From Christensenella tenuis (GTDB taxonomy: Bacteria; Bacillota; Clostridia; Christensenellales; Christensenellaceae), in the NCBI RefSeq assembly GCF_014287795.1, contig NZ_JACOON010000002.1:1-64000 (forward strand): a DNA stretch of 64,000 bases, in the 5' to 3' direction. Each line of letters starts with the position of its first letter. Positions within the stretch are counted from its first letter, which is position 1. This document shows positions 34,605 through 42,218 of the stretch, piece after piece. The position numbers and the translations under genes are program-made. Below the pieces are notes generated by a model. The model did no database searches and had not been told where the DNA came from. It saw nothing but the letters and a program-made list of their open reading frames with translations.

Positions 34605-34811
34605 CAGCGTGCGCAAGGCACGCTTCAGGCTGCCGATACTCCAAGCGGGGATTATCAAGGGCTCTTGCTTTCTTGCAGGCAAGGGCGGCATTGTGCCCGC
34701 CAGCCCGCAAAAGCGTCCAGCCGCGTAGCGGCAAGGCCATTCGGGCGCATTTCCATCATCAGCCAGTGACTTCAAAAAAGCGTTCCCTGTGCGAAAGGGA
34801 ACGCTTTTTTG
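34605..34811 (+). ncRNA. Candidate structured RNA, copy A
   Basis: A gene-free stretch with stacked hairpins ending in a strong terminator. It begins with AGCGTGC/GCACGCT (34606-34624). Then come AGGCTGCCGATA, a CTCC/GGGG hairpin, GATTATCAAGG and a GC-rich middle part. The 3' block is GCCGCGTAGCGGC followed by AAGGCCATTCGGG. The last block recurs at 40.7 kb (copy B) and the first recurs at 45.6 kb (copy C). No ORF with a start site is evident. It may be a 3' extension of the ligase mRNA or a separate RNA. Identity unknown. Confidence 0.45.
34773..34811. terminator. Strong bidirectional terminator
   Basis: Sixteen perfect base pairs, CAAAAAAGCGTTCCCT and its complement, 7-base loop, A-run and T-run on the two sides. 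It can serve copy A on the plus strand and the GNAT gene on the minus strand. Confidence 0.85.
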
Positions 34812-34853
34812 AAATAGAAGAGGAGAGAAAATTACGATGAGACCGGCCGTAGC

Positions 34854-35402
34854 CTATCTCAGTTTGATAAATTCACAGTTGCCGTCCGGGCAGGCCCTCC
34901 GCCACATTTTGGCGGTCATACACTGCAAGGACACGTCGTAATACTTTCCGCCGAGAAGCACGTGGTCAACGAGCACACCCTCCTGCACGCATCCGCTCTC
35001 CGAGCGGCGGCCTATCGCGCAGTGGTTCTCTGTAAAGGCGGTAAAAGTGACTTTGTTCAGCCCAAGCTCCATGAACACGTGGTGATAGATGCTTCGCTCG
35101 AGAAGCGCGGACAACTCATCCGTATCGTCCGCCGGGTCGTGCATATAATAGCTCCATCCGCAGCGTTTGTTTTCAAGGTTAATGTCCACAATGGCCAGCA
35201 CGCCGATCGGCGTTTCGTCCCGCCGCACAATCCAGTGAGTCGTGAACGGGTCGCCTTTTCGTTCCCCGATCCAGCGGAACTGTCCCGCAAGGGACATCTG
35301 CATATCGCATGCGAGAAATTCGCGGGCGCTTTCACTCGCCATCCATTCGGAGAGCAATCCGATTTCTTCACGCTCAATTTTTGTACAGCTTATCATTGCC
35401 AT
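34854..35402 (-). CDS. GNAT-family N-acetyltransferase, PseH-like
   Basis: 182 residues. The order of segments (QFRWIGERKGDP, ETPIGVLAIVDI, NKRCGWSYYM, LGLNKVTF, SGCVQEGVL) fits the GNAT fold and is closest to PseH/RimJ-like acetyltransferases, which modify amino sugars or protein N-termini. The acetyl-CoA loop is only partly conserved. ATG at 35402 is used; ATG 35396 is also possible and no good ribosome site decides. Divergent from thpR. Substrate unknown. Confidence 0.75.
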   Translation of the reverse strand: MAMISCTKIEREEIGLLSEWMASESAREFLACDMQMSLAGQFRWIGERKGDPFTTHWIVRRDETPIGVLAIVDINLENKRCGWSYYMHDPADDTDELSALLERSIYHHVFMELGLNKVTFTAFTENHCAIGRRSESGCVQEGVLVDHVLLGGKYYDVSLQCMTAKMWRRACPDGNCEFIKLR

Positions 35403-35515
35403 CTTGCCATTGCCATCCTGTTTCGTTTGGGTTATTCTTTGTATAAACGAAAGCGGGGATAGCTAAACGAAATTGTTTGCTGTATCATGGAATCATTCGC
35501 AAAGGAGGACCGCAT

Positions 35516-36061
35516 ATGCAGAAAACAGGCAGGCTTTTTATTGCGGCGGAGCTGCCCGCGAATTTAGCAGGAGAACTTGCGGCAACCGCAAAAAAACTGC
35601 GGGAAAAAATTGACGCGCGCTGGTCGCGCGTGGAAAATTACCACATAACGCTTGCGTTCCTCGGGGAAACGGAGCTCACGCGTACGGAGCAGGTCGGCCG
35701 TATCATTTCCCGCGCCGCGAACGGCATGGGGCCGGTTCGCGTTTGCCTTGCGGAGCTTGGCTTTTTCGGCAGGGAAAACGATGCTGTCCTGTGGTGCGGC
35801 CTCTTAGGGACGCGGCCGCTTGAAGAGTTAGCCCGGAAAATTCGCGCGGGCCTTGTAAAAGCCGGAATCCCTTTTGATGGAAAACCGCTGCGTCCGCATA
35901 TCACCCTTGCCCGCAGGGCCGGGCTTTCCGCCGCTGCACTCAAAGCGCTTTCACCCGAACGGGCAGGAGGAACGATTACTAAAATCACGCTTTTCCTCAG
36001 CACGCGGGAGAACGGCTGCCTTGTGTACCGGCCTTTATTTGTGCATGACATCGGCGAATGA
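35516..36061 (+). CDS. thpR: RNA 2',3'-cyclic phosphodiesterase
   Basis: 2H-family phosphoesterase of 181 residues (formerly 2'-5' RNA ligase LigT). Both catalytic HxT motifs are present: HITLAFLG at 43-50 and RPHITLARR near residue 126. The N-terminus RLFIAAELP is typical. ATG 35516 has AAAGGAGG 7 bases before it. Monocistronic or co-transcribed with the ABC exporter downstream. Confidence 0.9.
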   Translation: MQKTGRLFIAAELPANLAGELAATAKKLREKIDARWSRVENYHITLAFLGETELTRTEQVGRIISRAANGMGPVRVCLAELGFFGRENDAVLWCGLLGTRPLEELARKIRAGLVKAGIPFDGKPLRPHITLARRAGLSAAALKALSPERAGGTITKITLFLSTRENGCLVYRPLFVHDIGE

Positions 36062-36136
36062 TTGTTGATTGTTTCCTGCATATGTGTTTGCGGTATGAAT
36101 AGGATAAGAGTATAATGCTGTTTTGAGGTGAAAAAA

Positions 36137-37876
36137 TTGTCGGTAATGAAAAGTTTTATCAGTTATTATAAACCGTACCGCGGTCTTTTTTATTTTGATA
36201 TGTTCTGTGCCCTCGTGGTGTCCGTGGTAGACCTCGCGTTCCCGCAAATCCTCAATTTCCTGACGGATGGCCTATATACCCAAAATGCGGACGTGATCTT
36301 AAAGTCTCTGTGGATTGTCGCTGTTTCGCTGGTCGTGATGTATGTGGTCCGCTACGGCTGCCAGTATTTCATCACCACCTGGGGGCACGTGATGGGCGCG
36401 CGTATGGAAAGCGATATGCGCCAGGACCTTTTCGACCAGATGCAGCGCCTTTCCTTTTCCTATTACGATAAAAATAATACGGGCGATATGATGTCGCGCC
36501 TTGTGTCAGACTTATTCGACATTTCGGAACTTGCGCACCACGGCCCGGAAAATATCTTTATTTCCGCGCTGAAAATCATAGGATCGTTCGTATTGTTGAT
36601 GATGATAAACGTGCCCATGACGCTGATTCTGCTTGCGGTAACAATCGTGATGATTCTGTTCAGCCTGAGCAAAAATAAAAAGATGCGCGCCGTATTTATG
36701 GATAACCGCAAGAAAATATCGAATGTCAACAAACAGGTACAGGATAGCCTTGCGGGTATTCGCGTGGTCAAGTCTTTTGCCAATGAAGATATCGAGCGCA
36801 AGAAATTCGAGCACAGCAACCTCGAATTCCTCGATTCCAAACAAAGCAGCTATAAAATCATGGGGACGTTCCAGGCAGGGAACAACTTTTTTACCGGGCT
36901 TTTGTATACGGCGGTACTTGTCTCCGGCGGTTTTTTTATCGCGGGCGGCGCCCTGCGCGTCACAGACCTCGCGATCTATGCCCTCTATATCGGCATTTTC
37001 GTTGCGCCGATCGATGTACTGATTAATTTTACCGAGCAATTCCAGAAGGGCTTTGCGGGCTTCAAACGTTTCCTCGAAGTTGTGCACACCGAACCGGAGA
37101 TCAAAGATAAGCCCGGTGCGCAGCCTCTGGAAAACGTCAGGGGCAATATCAAATACAGCGGCGTATCTTTCGCGTACGACGAGGGAACCCATGTTTTAAG
37201 TCACATCGACGTAGAGATTGAGGCAGGAAAAACAGTGGCGCTCGTGGGGCCGTCGGGCGGCGGCAAAACCACCTTTTGTTCCTTATTGCCCCGTTTTTAC
37301 GACGTAACGGCGGGCGCTGTTTCCATCGACGGGCAGGATGTGCGGGACGTCACCCTAAAATCCCTGCGAAGCGCCATCGGCATCGTGCAGCAGGATGTAT
37401 ATATGTTTGGCGGTACCATCCGGGATAACATTGCCTACGGCAAGCCGGGCGCAACGGATGAGGAAGTTATGCGCGCGGCAAAAGACGCGAACATCCATGA
37501 TTTTATTATGAGCCTTGAGGACGGCTACGGTACCAGTGTGGGCGAACGCGGCGTGCGCCTCTCAGGCGGGCAAAAGCAGCGCATTGCCATTGCGCGCGTC
37601 TTTTTGAAAAACCCGCAGATATTGATTCTCGACGAGGCGACCTCGGCGCTCGATAACGAGAGTGAACGGCATATCCAGCTTTCGCTGGAAAAGCTGTCGC
37701 AGGACCGGACGACCATCGTGATCGCGCACCGGCTTTCAACAATCCGGAATGCGGACGAAATTATTGTAATGGACGCGGACGGTATCCGGGAACGCGGCAC
37801 GCATGAAGAACTGCTGGAGAAAAAAGGGTTGTATGCGGGCTATTATAACATGCAGTTTGAAGGGCTGGAGGATTGA
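36137..37876 (+). CDS. ABC transporter, fused permease and ATPase (exporter type)
   Basis: About 580 residues. The six-helix membrane domain (1-320) is followed by an ATPase with Walker A GPSGGGKTT, Q-loop, signature LSGGQKQR, Walker B ILILDEATSALD and the H-loop IAHRLST. It is a half-transporter that probably forms a homodimer, exporting lipid or drug. Start: GTG 36128 overlaps its own site, so TTG 36137, 6 bases after GAGGTG, is preferred; ATG 36146 is also possible. Its stop overlaps the next start. Confidence 0.9.
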   Translation: MSVMKSFISYYKPYRGLFYFDMFCALVVSVVDLAFPQILNFLTDGLYTQNADVILKSLWIVAVSLVVMYVVRYGCQYFITTWGHVMGARMESDMRQDLFDQMQRLSFSYYDKNNTGDMMSRLVSDLFDISELAHHGPENIFISALKIIGSFVLLMMINVPMTLILLAVTIVMILFSLSKNKKMRAVFMDNRKKISNVNKQVQDSLAGIRVVKSFANEDIERKKFEHSNLEFLDSKQSSYKIMGTFQAGNNFFTGLLYTAVLVSGGFFIAGGALRVTDLAIYALYIGIFVAPIDVLINFTEQFQKGFAGFKRFLEVVHTEPEIKDKPGAQPLENVRGNIKYSGVSFAYDEGTHVLSHIDVEIEAGKTVALVGPSGGGKTTFCSLLPRFYDVTAGAVSIDGQDVRDVTLKSLRSAIGIVQQDVYMFGGTIRDNIAYGKPGATDEEVMRAAKDANIHDFIMSLEDGYGTSVGERGVRLSGGQKQRIAIARVFLKNPQILILDEATSALDNESERHIQLSLEKLSQDRTTIVIAHRLSTIRNADEIIVMDADGIRERGTHEELLEKKGLYAGYYNMQFEGLED

Positions 37877-38262
37877 TGGTAAAGGTAGTTGCGGCAGTGA
37901 TCGAACAAAATGGCAAGATTCTTATCTGCCGGCGCAAAAATAAAGACGGCAGCGCGGGAAAATGGGAATTTCCCGGCGGAAAGCAGGAACCGGGCGAAAC
38001 GGAGCGGGAATGTCTCTCGCGCGAGCTGATGGAGGAATTGTGCCTTGTGGTGCAGCCTGGGGATAAAATAGAAGCCGTCCGCCACGATTATGGCAGCTTT
38101 TCGGTCGAAGTTGCATTTTACCGGGCGAAAGCCGTGGGCGGCGAAATGAAGCTGATGGTCCATGCGGATGCCGCATGGGTGCAAAAAGAGGCACTCTGCG
38201 GTTACGATTTTCTGGAAGCGGATATCGGGTTTGTAAGATGGCTGGCGGAGGGCAAAAGATGA
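37876..38262 (+). CDS. Nudix hydrolase, MutT-like
   Basis: 128 residues with a complete Nudix box (GGKQEPGETERECLSRELME, residues 35-54, then EL) and the preceding KWEFPGG, as in MutT-type 8-oxo-dGTP or CTP pyrophosphohydrolases. ATG 37876 overlaps the ABC stop (TGATG), with GGAGGA 3 bases upstream. It overlaps the next gene by 4 bases, so exporter, Nudix and C-S lyase form one unit. Confidence 0.9.
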   Translation: MVKVVAAVIEQNGKILICRRKNKDGSAGKWEFPGGKQEPGETERECLSRELMEELCLVVQPGDKIEAVRHDYGSFSVEVAFYRAKAVGGEMKLMVHADAAWVQKEALCGYDFLEADIGFVRWLAEGKR

Positions 38263-39428
38263 ACTATGATTTTGAAACATGTATAGACAAGCGAAACAGC
38301 GGTTCTATAAAATGGCGGGATATGCTGAAAAAACAGCCGGACGTACCGGAAGGCGTCGTACCGCTTTCGGTTGCGGATATGGAATTTAAAACAGCGCCGG
38401 AGATCACAGACGGCCTCAAGGAATACCTGGATACGCAGGCGCTCGGTTATACTGGGGCGACGGATGCTTATTACGACGCCGTAGCCGGATGGATGAAAGA
38501 GCGCCACGGATGGGATATAAAGCACGAATGGATCGTGACGACTCCGGGCATCGTGCTTGCGCTTGGCCTTGCGGTGCGCGCGTTCACACAGCCGGGCGAG
38601 GGTGTCATCATCATGACGCCCGTCTATTATCCTTTTTATATGGTGGTGCAAAGGCAGGGCAGGAAGCTTGCGGAAAACGCACTCAAAAACCGCAAAGGCC
38701 GCTATGAGATCGACTTTGACGATCTCGAGAAAAAAGCGAAAAACCCTGGCAATAAGCTGCTCCTGCTGTGCAGCCCGCATAACCCGGTCGGACGGGTGTG
38801 GACGAGGGAAGAACTTGCCCGCATAAGTGAAATCTGTACGCGTCACGGCGTGCTCGTGGTGGCGGACGAAATCCATCACGACCTCATCATGCCCGGATAT
38901 TCGCATACCGTGTTTGCGCAGGTGGGGAATCCTGAAAATACCATCGTATGTACTGCGCCCAGCAAAACATTCAACCTTGCGGGGATGCAGGCGTCGAATA
39001 TCATCATCCCGGGCGGGGAGCTGCGCAAGCGGTTTCGAAACGCGAAACTTGAGAGCGGCATCATGGAACTCGGCGCGCTTTCCTACCGCGCGTGCGAGCT
39101 TGCATATACACGTTGTGCAGGGTGGCTTGGGGAGCTTCTTGCCATACTGGATAAAAATCGCAGGCTCACGGAAGACTTTGCTGCGCGGGAACTGAAACGG
39201 GCGCGCGTCACGCGGCTCGAAGGAACCTACCTGCAGTGGATTGACCTGCGGGCTTATGGCCTTTCAGAACAGGAATTGGAGCAGAAGATGCTCGGGGCGC
39301 ACCTCTTCTTCGATGAAGGATATATTTTCGGCAAAACAGGCGCGGGCTTCGAGCGCGTCAATATCGCCTGCCCTCCCCGGGTGCTTGAAGGCGCGCTTTT
39401 ACGGATGAAAGATGCACTCGAAAAATAA
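38259..39428 (+). CDS. PatB/MalY-type PLP-dependent C-S lyase or aminotransferase
   Basis: 389-residue fold-type I PLP enzyme. It has the PatB/MalY N-terminus (DFETCIDKRNSGSIKW), VLPLSVADMEF-like segment PLSVADMEF, the CSPHNPVGRVW motif, EIHHDL with the PLP-binding aspartate, and the Schiff-base lysine in SKTFNLAG. Members cleave cystathionine to homocysteine, pyruvate and ammonia. The start overlaps the Nudix stop. Reaction class is likely; exact substrate is not. Confidence 0.9.
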   Translation: MNYDFETCIDKRNSGSIKWRDMLKKQPDVPEGVVPLSVADMEFKTAPEITDGLKEYLDTQALGYTGATDAYYDAVAGWMKERHGWDIKHEWIVTTPGIVLALGLAVRAFTQPGEGVIIMTPVYYPFYMVVQRQGRKLAENALKNRKGRYEIDFDDLEKKAKNPGNKLLLLCSPHNPVGRVWTREELARISEICTRHGVLVVADEIHHDLIMPGYSHTVFAQVGNPENTIVCTAPSKTFNLAGMQASNIIIPGGELRKRFRNAKLESGIMELGALSYRACELAYTRCAGWLGELLAILDKNRRLTEDFAARELKRARVTRLEGTYLQWIDLRAYGLSEQELEQKMLGAHLFFDEGYIFGKTGAGFERVNIACPPRVLEGALLRMKDALEK

Positions 39429-39469
39429 AGTTTAGAGACAGAAAAAGCAGGTTATTATAAAATAGATAA

Positions 39470-39580
39470 GGTCAGCTATGGGTGCAAACCTATAGCTGAT
39501 ATTTCTACAACTGCAGGTAAACGGCAGCGCACAAGTACGCGCTGCAAAGTATATGCTGCATAACGGTTTCCTGCAATCAG
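39470..39580 (+). ncRNA. Branched RNA leader upstream of a 44-residue ORF
   Basis: A conserved-looking set of pairings. TCAGCTAT (39472-39479) pairs with ATAGCTGA (39492-39499). GCAGG plus AAAC (39513-39522) pairs with GTTT plus CCTGC (39566-39574). Inside the latter, GCAGCGC (39524-39530) pairs with GCGCTGC (39539-39545). Together they form a hairpin followed by a junction, ending about 50 bases before the small ORF. A TATAAA at 39456-39461 could be the promoter. It is not a riboswitch class I recognise. Confidence 0.45.
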
Positions 39581-39627
39581 TTTATTGTTAACCATTGGGG
39601 AAGCCGCAATTATAAATAAGGAGTGTG

Positions 39628-39762
39628 ATGGATATGAAGGACAGGAAAATGTCTAAAGCCGTCACGGATTCCGATTTTCGCAGGCTCGTAGAGAGCAAGA
39701 ATGTCAGAAAAGCTGTGATGGTAAAAGACGGAAAAGTATTCAAATATGGGTACGACAAATAA
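39628..39762 (+). CDS. Small basic protein of 44 residues
   Basis: The ORF begins MDMKDRKMSK and ends FKYGYDK. It is rich in Lys, Arg and Asp, without cysteines or a membrane helix. AAGGAG lies 4 bases before ATG 39628 and 10 before ATG 39634, and an intrinsic terminator begins at its stop codon, so it looks like a real, self-contained gene. I do not recognise the family. A structured leader precedes it. Confidence 0.6.
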   Translation: MDMKDRKMSKAVTDSDFRRLVESKNVRKAVMVKDGKVFKYGYDK

Positions 39763-39794
39763 AACCGCGCGCGAACTACCGCCCGCGGTTTTTT
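39761..39794 (+). terminator. Terminator after the 44-residue ORF
   Basis: AAAACCGCG and CGCGGTTTT arms, a GC-rich loop and a T-run. The 289 bases that follow, up to the Asp23 gene, are AT-rich and show no gene. Confidence 0.75.
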
Positions 39795-40083
39795 GCTGGC
39801 CGGATGGCTCACGGAGATTTTATGACAGCTTTTTGGATAAAAAAGCGGAAGGATACTGTAGGCTGTATGTTATGCCAGCAAAGGAATTTCGGTAAATGCC
39901 TTTCCCCTTATTTTATGTAGTGCGGTAAAACATTTCTAAAAGTTACAAATAAATTACATAAATATGAAAATATTGTAAATAAATCTCCCGTTTCCCTCTG
40001 TGCTGTGTTATGCTGGAAACACAGAAAAAGGAAATACGGTTGTGAACAGATAAAACAATGAATCATATGAAAGGAGCAGGAAA

Positions 40084-40512
40084 ATGACGGGAAACGAACT
40101 TGCAGTGAGGCAGGATATTACAATGGTAAAACGGGAAAGCTACGGAACGGTTGCGTTCGCAAGTGAGGTAATCGCCACCCTTGCCGGACTCGCAGCTGTG
40201 GACGTCCCGGGAGTCGCGGGGATGAGCGGCGGCTTTGTGGATGGCCTTGTAGAACTCTTAGGGCGCAAGAACCTCTCTAAAGGCATTAAGATAGAGCTTG
40301 GAGAGGAAGAAGTTGCCGTCGATGCGGCAATCGTTGTGGAATATGGGAAATCGATTCCCGAAATTGCCGGAATGATCCAGGCGGGCGTAAAGCAGGCAAT
40401 CGAAAGTATGACCGGACTTAAAGTAAAGGAAGTAAATGTCCGTGTACAAGGCTTGAAATTTGAGAGGCAGACGCAGGAAACAAAACAACCCGCGCTTGCA
40501 AGGGTGCAATAG
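40084..40512 (+). CDS. Asp23/Gls24 family envelope stress protein
   Basis: 142 residues of the Asp23 (DUF322) family, abundant cell-envelope or alkaline-shock proteins of Gram-positives. Matches: YGTVAFASEVIATLAGLAA shortened to GTVAFASEVIATLAG, VPGVAGMSGG, and the VNVRVQGLKF strand. AAAGGAG lies before ATG 40084. A structured-RNA candidate follows directly. No membrane helix. Confidence 0.92.
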   Translation: MTGNELAVRQDITMVKRESYGTVAFASEVIATLAGLAAVDVPGVAGMSGGFVDGLVELLGRKNLSKGIKIELGEEEVAVDAAIVVEYGKSIPEIAGMIQAGVKQAIESMTGLKVKEVNVRVQGLKFERQTQETKQPALARVQ

Positions 40513-40544
40513 GCCCTTTTTACATAGGATAGGGAAAAGCAAAG

Positions 40545-40746
40545 GATTTAGACTGTCGGTACCCCCTTAAGAGGAGATAATTAAGCCTTGATCTAACTTT
40601 GCGGGCAAAAGCGGCATGTACGCCTGTCCGCTCCTATGGCGCTTTACGGCCATGTGCCGTATGCCGCAGCCTCGATAAAGTTACAAAGCCGCGTAACGGC
40701 AGGACATTTCGGGTAAGCTTTAAGCACAGGAATTTCCTGTGCTTTT
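40545..40746 (+). ncRNA. Candidate structured RNA, copy B
   Basis: Gene-free, ending in a terminator, like copy A. It contains AGACTGTCGGTA followed by a C-rich and G-rich pair, GATAATTAAG, a long stem GCGGCAT...ATGCCGC, and the 3' block GCCGCGTAACGGC with AGGACATTTCGGG. That last block differs from copy A by only a few bases over about 30 positions. It lies between the Asp23 gene and the DUF3793 promoter. Confidence 0.5.
40722..40746 (+). terminator. Terminator ending copy B
   Basis: AAGCACAGG and CCTGTGCTT arms around AATTT, then TTTTC. Confidence 0.8.
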
Positions 40747-40797
40747 CTCTGTCTGAACGGGCGCAGTGGAAACCGGATTGAATTTACTGAAAAAAGA

Positions 40798-40826
40798 TTG
40801 ACAGGAAAAGGGGATTGTGATAAATT
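40798..40826 (+). promoter_or_regulatory. Promoter of DUF3793-flavodoxin unit
   Basis: TTGACA (40798-40803), 17-base spacer, TAAATT (40821-40826). Confidence 0.6.
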
Positions 40827-40833
40827 ATTATTG

Positions 40834-40849
40834 GTTAGCAAAAGCTAAC
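40834..40849. promoter_or_regulatory. Operator 1, DtxR/IdeR-like dyad
   Basis: GTTAG, six bases, CTAAC. This resembles the core of the iron-repressor box of DtxR-family proteins (TTAGGTTAG..CTAACCTAA). It sits just downstream of the -10 box, a good repressor position. Confidence 0.6.
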
Positions 40850-40891
40850 TTATGGATGCGCGAATAAAAGCGCATACTTTTTTAAGCGACA

Positions 40892-40907
40892 GTTAGCGCA
40901 CACTAAC
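40892..40907. promoter_or_regulatory. Operator 2, DtxR/IdeR-like dyad
   Basis: A second GTTAG, six bases, CTAAC with identical spacing, ending 7 bases before the ribosome site of the DUF3793 gene. Confidence 0.6.
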
Positions 40908-40927
40908 CATTGCGAAAGGATTATTGC

Positions 40928-41488
40928 ATGGATGAAATGGAATTCATGGTGGCATATCATTGCGCGCCCGCGCTTGCGGGAATCAAGCCCTCCAATCTGG
41001 TCTCCTTCTGCAGCCAAAAACATTCCGGCCTCGATGCGCGCCTTGCCGCGTGGAACAGGCAGCTTGGGCCAAGCGGTATCTGTTTTGAAAAAGTATGCAA
41101 ATGCAAAAAAAGGGTGCTTGTCCTTGTTTACCGCCGTAAAAAGATGGAAGCCCTGCTTGCGGATGAAGCGGTTGCCGCAGAACTTGAAAAGGCAGGATAT
41201 CCTGTGCGCGAAGGGCTTGAAGCGGTCATCGGTTATCTCAAAACGCGCCTTGCGGCCAGCGGAGGTTTTCCGCATGAGGTCGGTTTGTTCCTGGGATATC
41301 CTCTCGAGGATGTGCATGGATTCGTCAGGAGCGGCGGCCGCGGTTATAAGATGAATGGCTATTGGAAGGTCTATTCCGACGAAAAGAAAGCGGAAGAACT
41401 CTTCCGAAGATATACAAAATGCCGGAAAGCGGTCTGTGCCCGCTTGGGTATGGGAATGTCGATCACGCGGCTGTTTGCGGCTGCGTAA
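40928..41488 (+). CDS. DUF3793 family protein
   Basis: 186 residues, a clostridial family of unknown function often found beside flavodoxin genes. Family features: HCAPALAGIKPSNL near the start, the CKCKKRVLVLVYR strand, the GFPHEVGLFLGYPLEDVHGF segment (short form: EVGLFLGYPLEDV) and a cysteine-containing tail KCRKAVC. ATG 40928 has AAAGGA 7 bases before it. Two dyads in its leader point to metal-dependent repression. It is 23 bp upstream of the flavodoxin gene. Confidence 0.82.
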   Translation: MDEMEFMVAYHCAPALAGIKPSNLVSFCSQKHSGLDARLAAWNRQLGPSGICFEKVCKCKKRVLVLVYRRKKMEALLADEAVAAELEKAGYPVREGLEAVIGYLKTRLAASGGFPHEVGLFLGYPLEDVHGFVRSGGRGYKMNGYWKVYSDEKKAEELFRRYTKCRKAVCARLGMGMSITRLFAAA

Positions 41489-41511
41489 AAATAGTTTGAG
41501 GAGGAATCATC

Positions 41512-41943
41512 ATGGGTAAAAAAGCAGTGGTTTACTGGAGTCTCACAGGCAATACGGAGCAAATGGCAAATGCAGTTTTCGAGGGCGCGAAGGAAGCGGG
41601 GGCAGATGTCGTGCTGCTGAAGTTCTCGGATACCAGCGTAGACGATGTGCTCGGGTTTGACGCTGTTGCGCTCGGCTGCCCGGCTATGGGTAACGAAGTG
41701 CTTGAAGAGGGCGATGTAGAACCGTTTTTCACCGAAATGGAAGGAAAAATAGACGGGAAGAAAATTGCGCTGTTCGGTTCGTACGACTGGGGCGACGGCG
41801 AATGGATGCGCGAATGGGAAAAACGTGTTTCCGCAGGAGGCGCAACGCTTCTTTCCGGTGAAGGATTGATCGTGAACAATGAACCCGACGAATTCGCTCT
41901 CGGGGAATGCAAAAAGTTAGGGCAGGCGTTGGCATCCGCCTGA
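41512..41943 (+). CDS. Flavodoxin
   Basis: 143-residue short-chain flavodoxin, an FMN electron carrier that replaces ferredoxin when iron is scarce. The phosphate loop is WSLTGNTEQMA (9-19), followed by GCPAMG and FGSYDWGDGEWM for the isoalloxazine ring. GGAGGAAT lies before ATG 41512. The likely shared iron-type operators upstream of DUF3793 fit this role. Confidence 0.95.
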   Translation: MGKKAVVYWSLTGNTEQMANAVFEGAKEAGADVVLLKFSDTSVDDVLGFDAVALGCPAMGNEVLEEGDVEPFFTEMEGKIDGKKIALFGSYDWGDGEWMREWEKRVSAGGATLLSGEGLIVNNEPDEFALGECKKLGQALASA

Positions 41944-41958
41944 TCCTCTCCATAGGAT

Positions 41959-41989
41959 ATGAAAAAAGAGCCTTGGGCTCTTTTTTCAT
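41959..41989. terminator. Bidirectional terminator
   Basis: ATGAAAAAAGAGCC and its perfect complement, 3-base loop. It ends the flavodoxin unit and also faces the convergent regulator unit. Confidence 0.9.
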
Positions 41990-42012
41990 TCGCATTTTTA
42001 TTAAATATAGTT

Positions 42013-42215
42013 TTATCCGGCGATGAGGTCTCCAATTTGAATCACCTCGCCTGTCGCCGCGTTCAGCAAGAGATACGGGGAAGCGCCGTCGGGAAATGTG
42101 TAGAGTCGAATTCGTCCGTATATTGCCTCTCCCCATAGCCGTAAAACCCCCTTACAAAAAGGGCCGCCAAAATAACGGAGAGGGCTGTCAGCGTAATCCT
42201 CGCGCGAAGCGTCAT
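42013..42215 (-). pseudogene. Frameshifted small membrane protein or sensor remnant
   Basis: ATG at 42215 has GGAGG 8 bases before it and begins MTLRARITLTALSVILAALF, a clear membrane helix. That frame stops at 42063 after 50 residues. The adjacent frame carries a plausible continuation (LYTFPDGASPYLLLNAA, ending LIAG at 42013). A one-base shift near a G-run (about 42130) would join them into about 67 residues. It sits where a histidine kinase would be expected after the response regulator. It may be a decayed sensor or an unrelated small protein. Confidence 0.4.
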
Positions 42216-42218
42216 ATG

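Noticed and set aside
34837..34941. Short plus-strand ORF of 34 codons with a GAGGAGAG site after the copy A terminator
   Set aside because: It runs antisense into the 3' end of the GNAT gene and has no recognisable sequence; the good site may be a relic of a lost gene.
39470..39580. Copy of the 34.6/40.5 kb RNA element
   Set aside because: Pairing pattern and sequence differ; it shares none of the conserved blocks.
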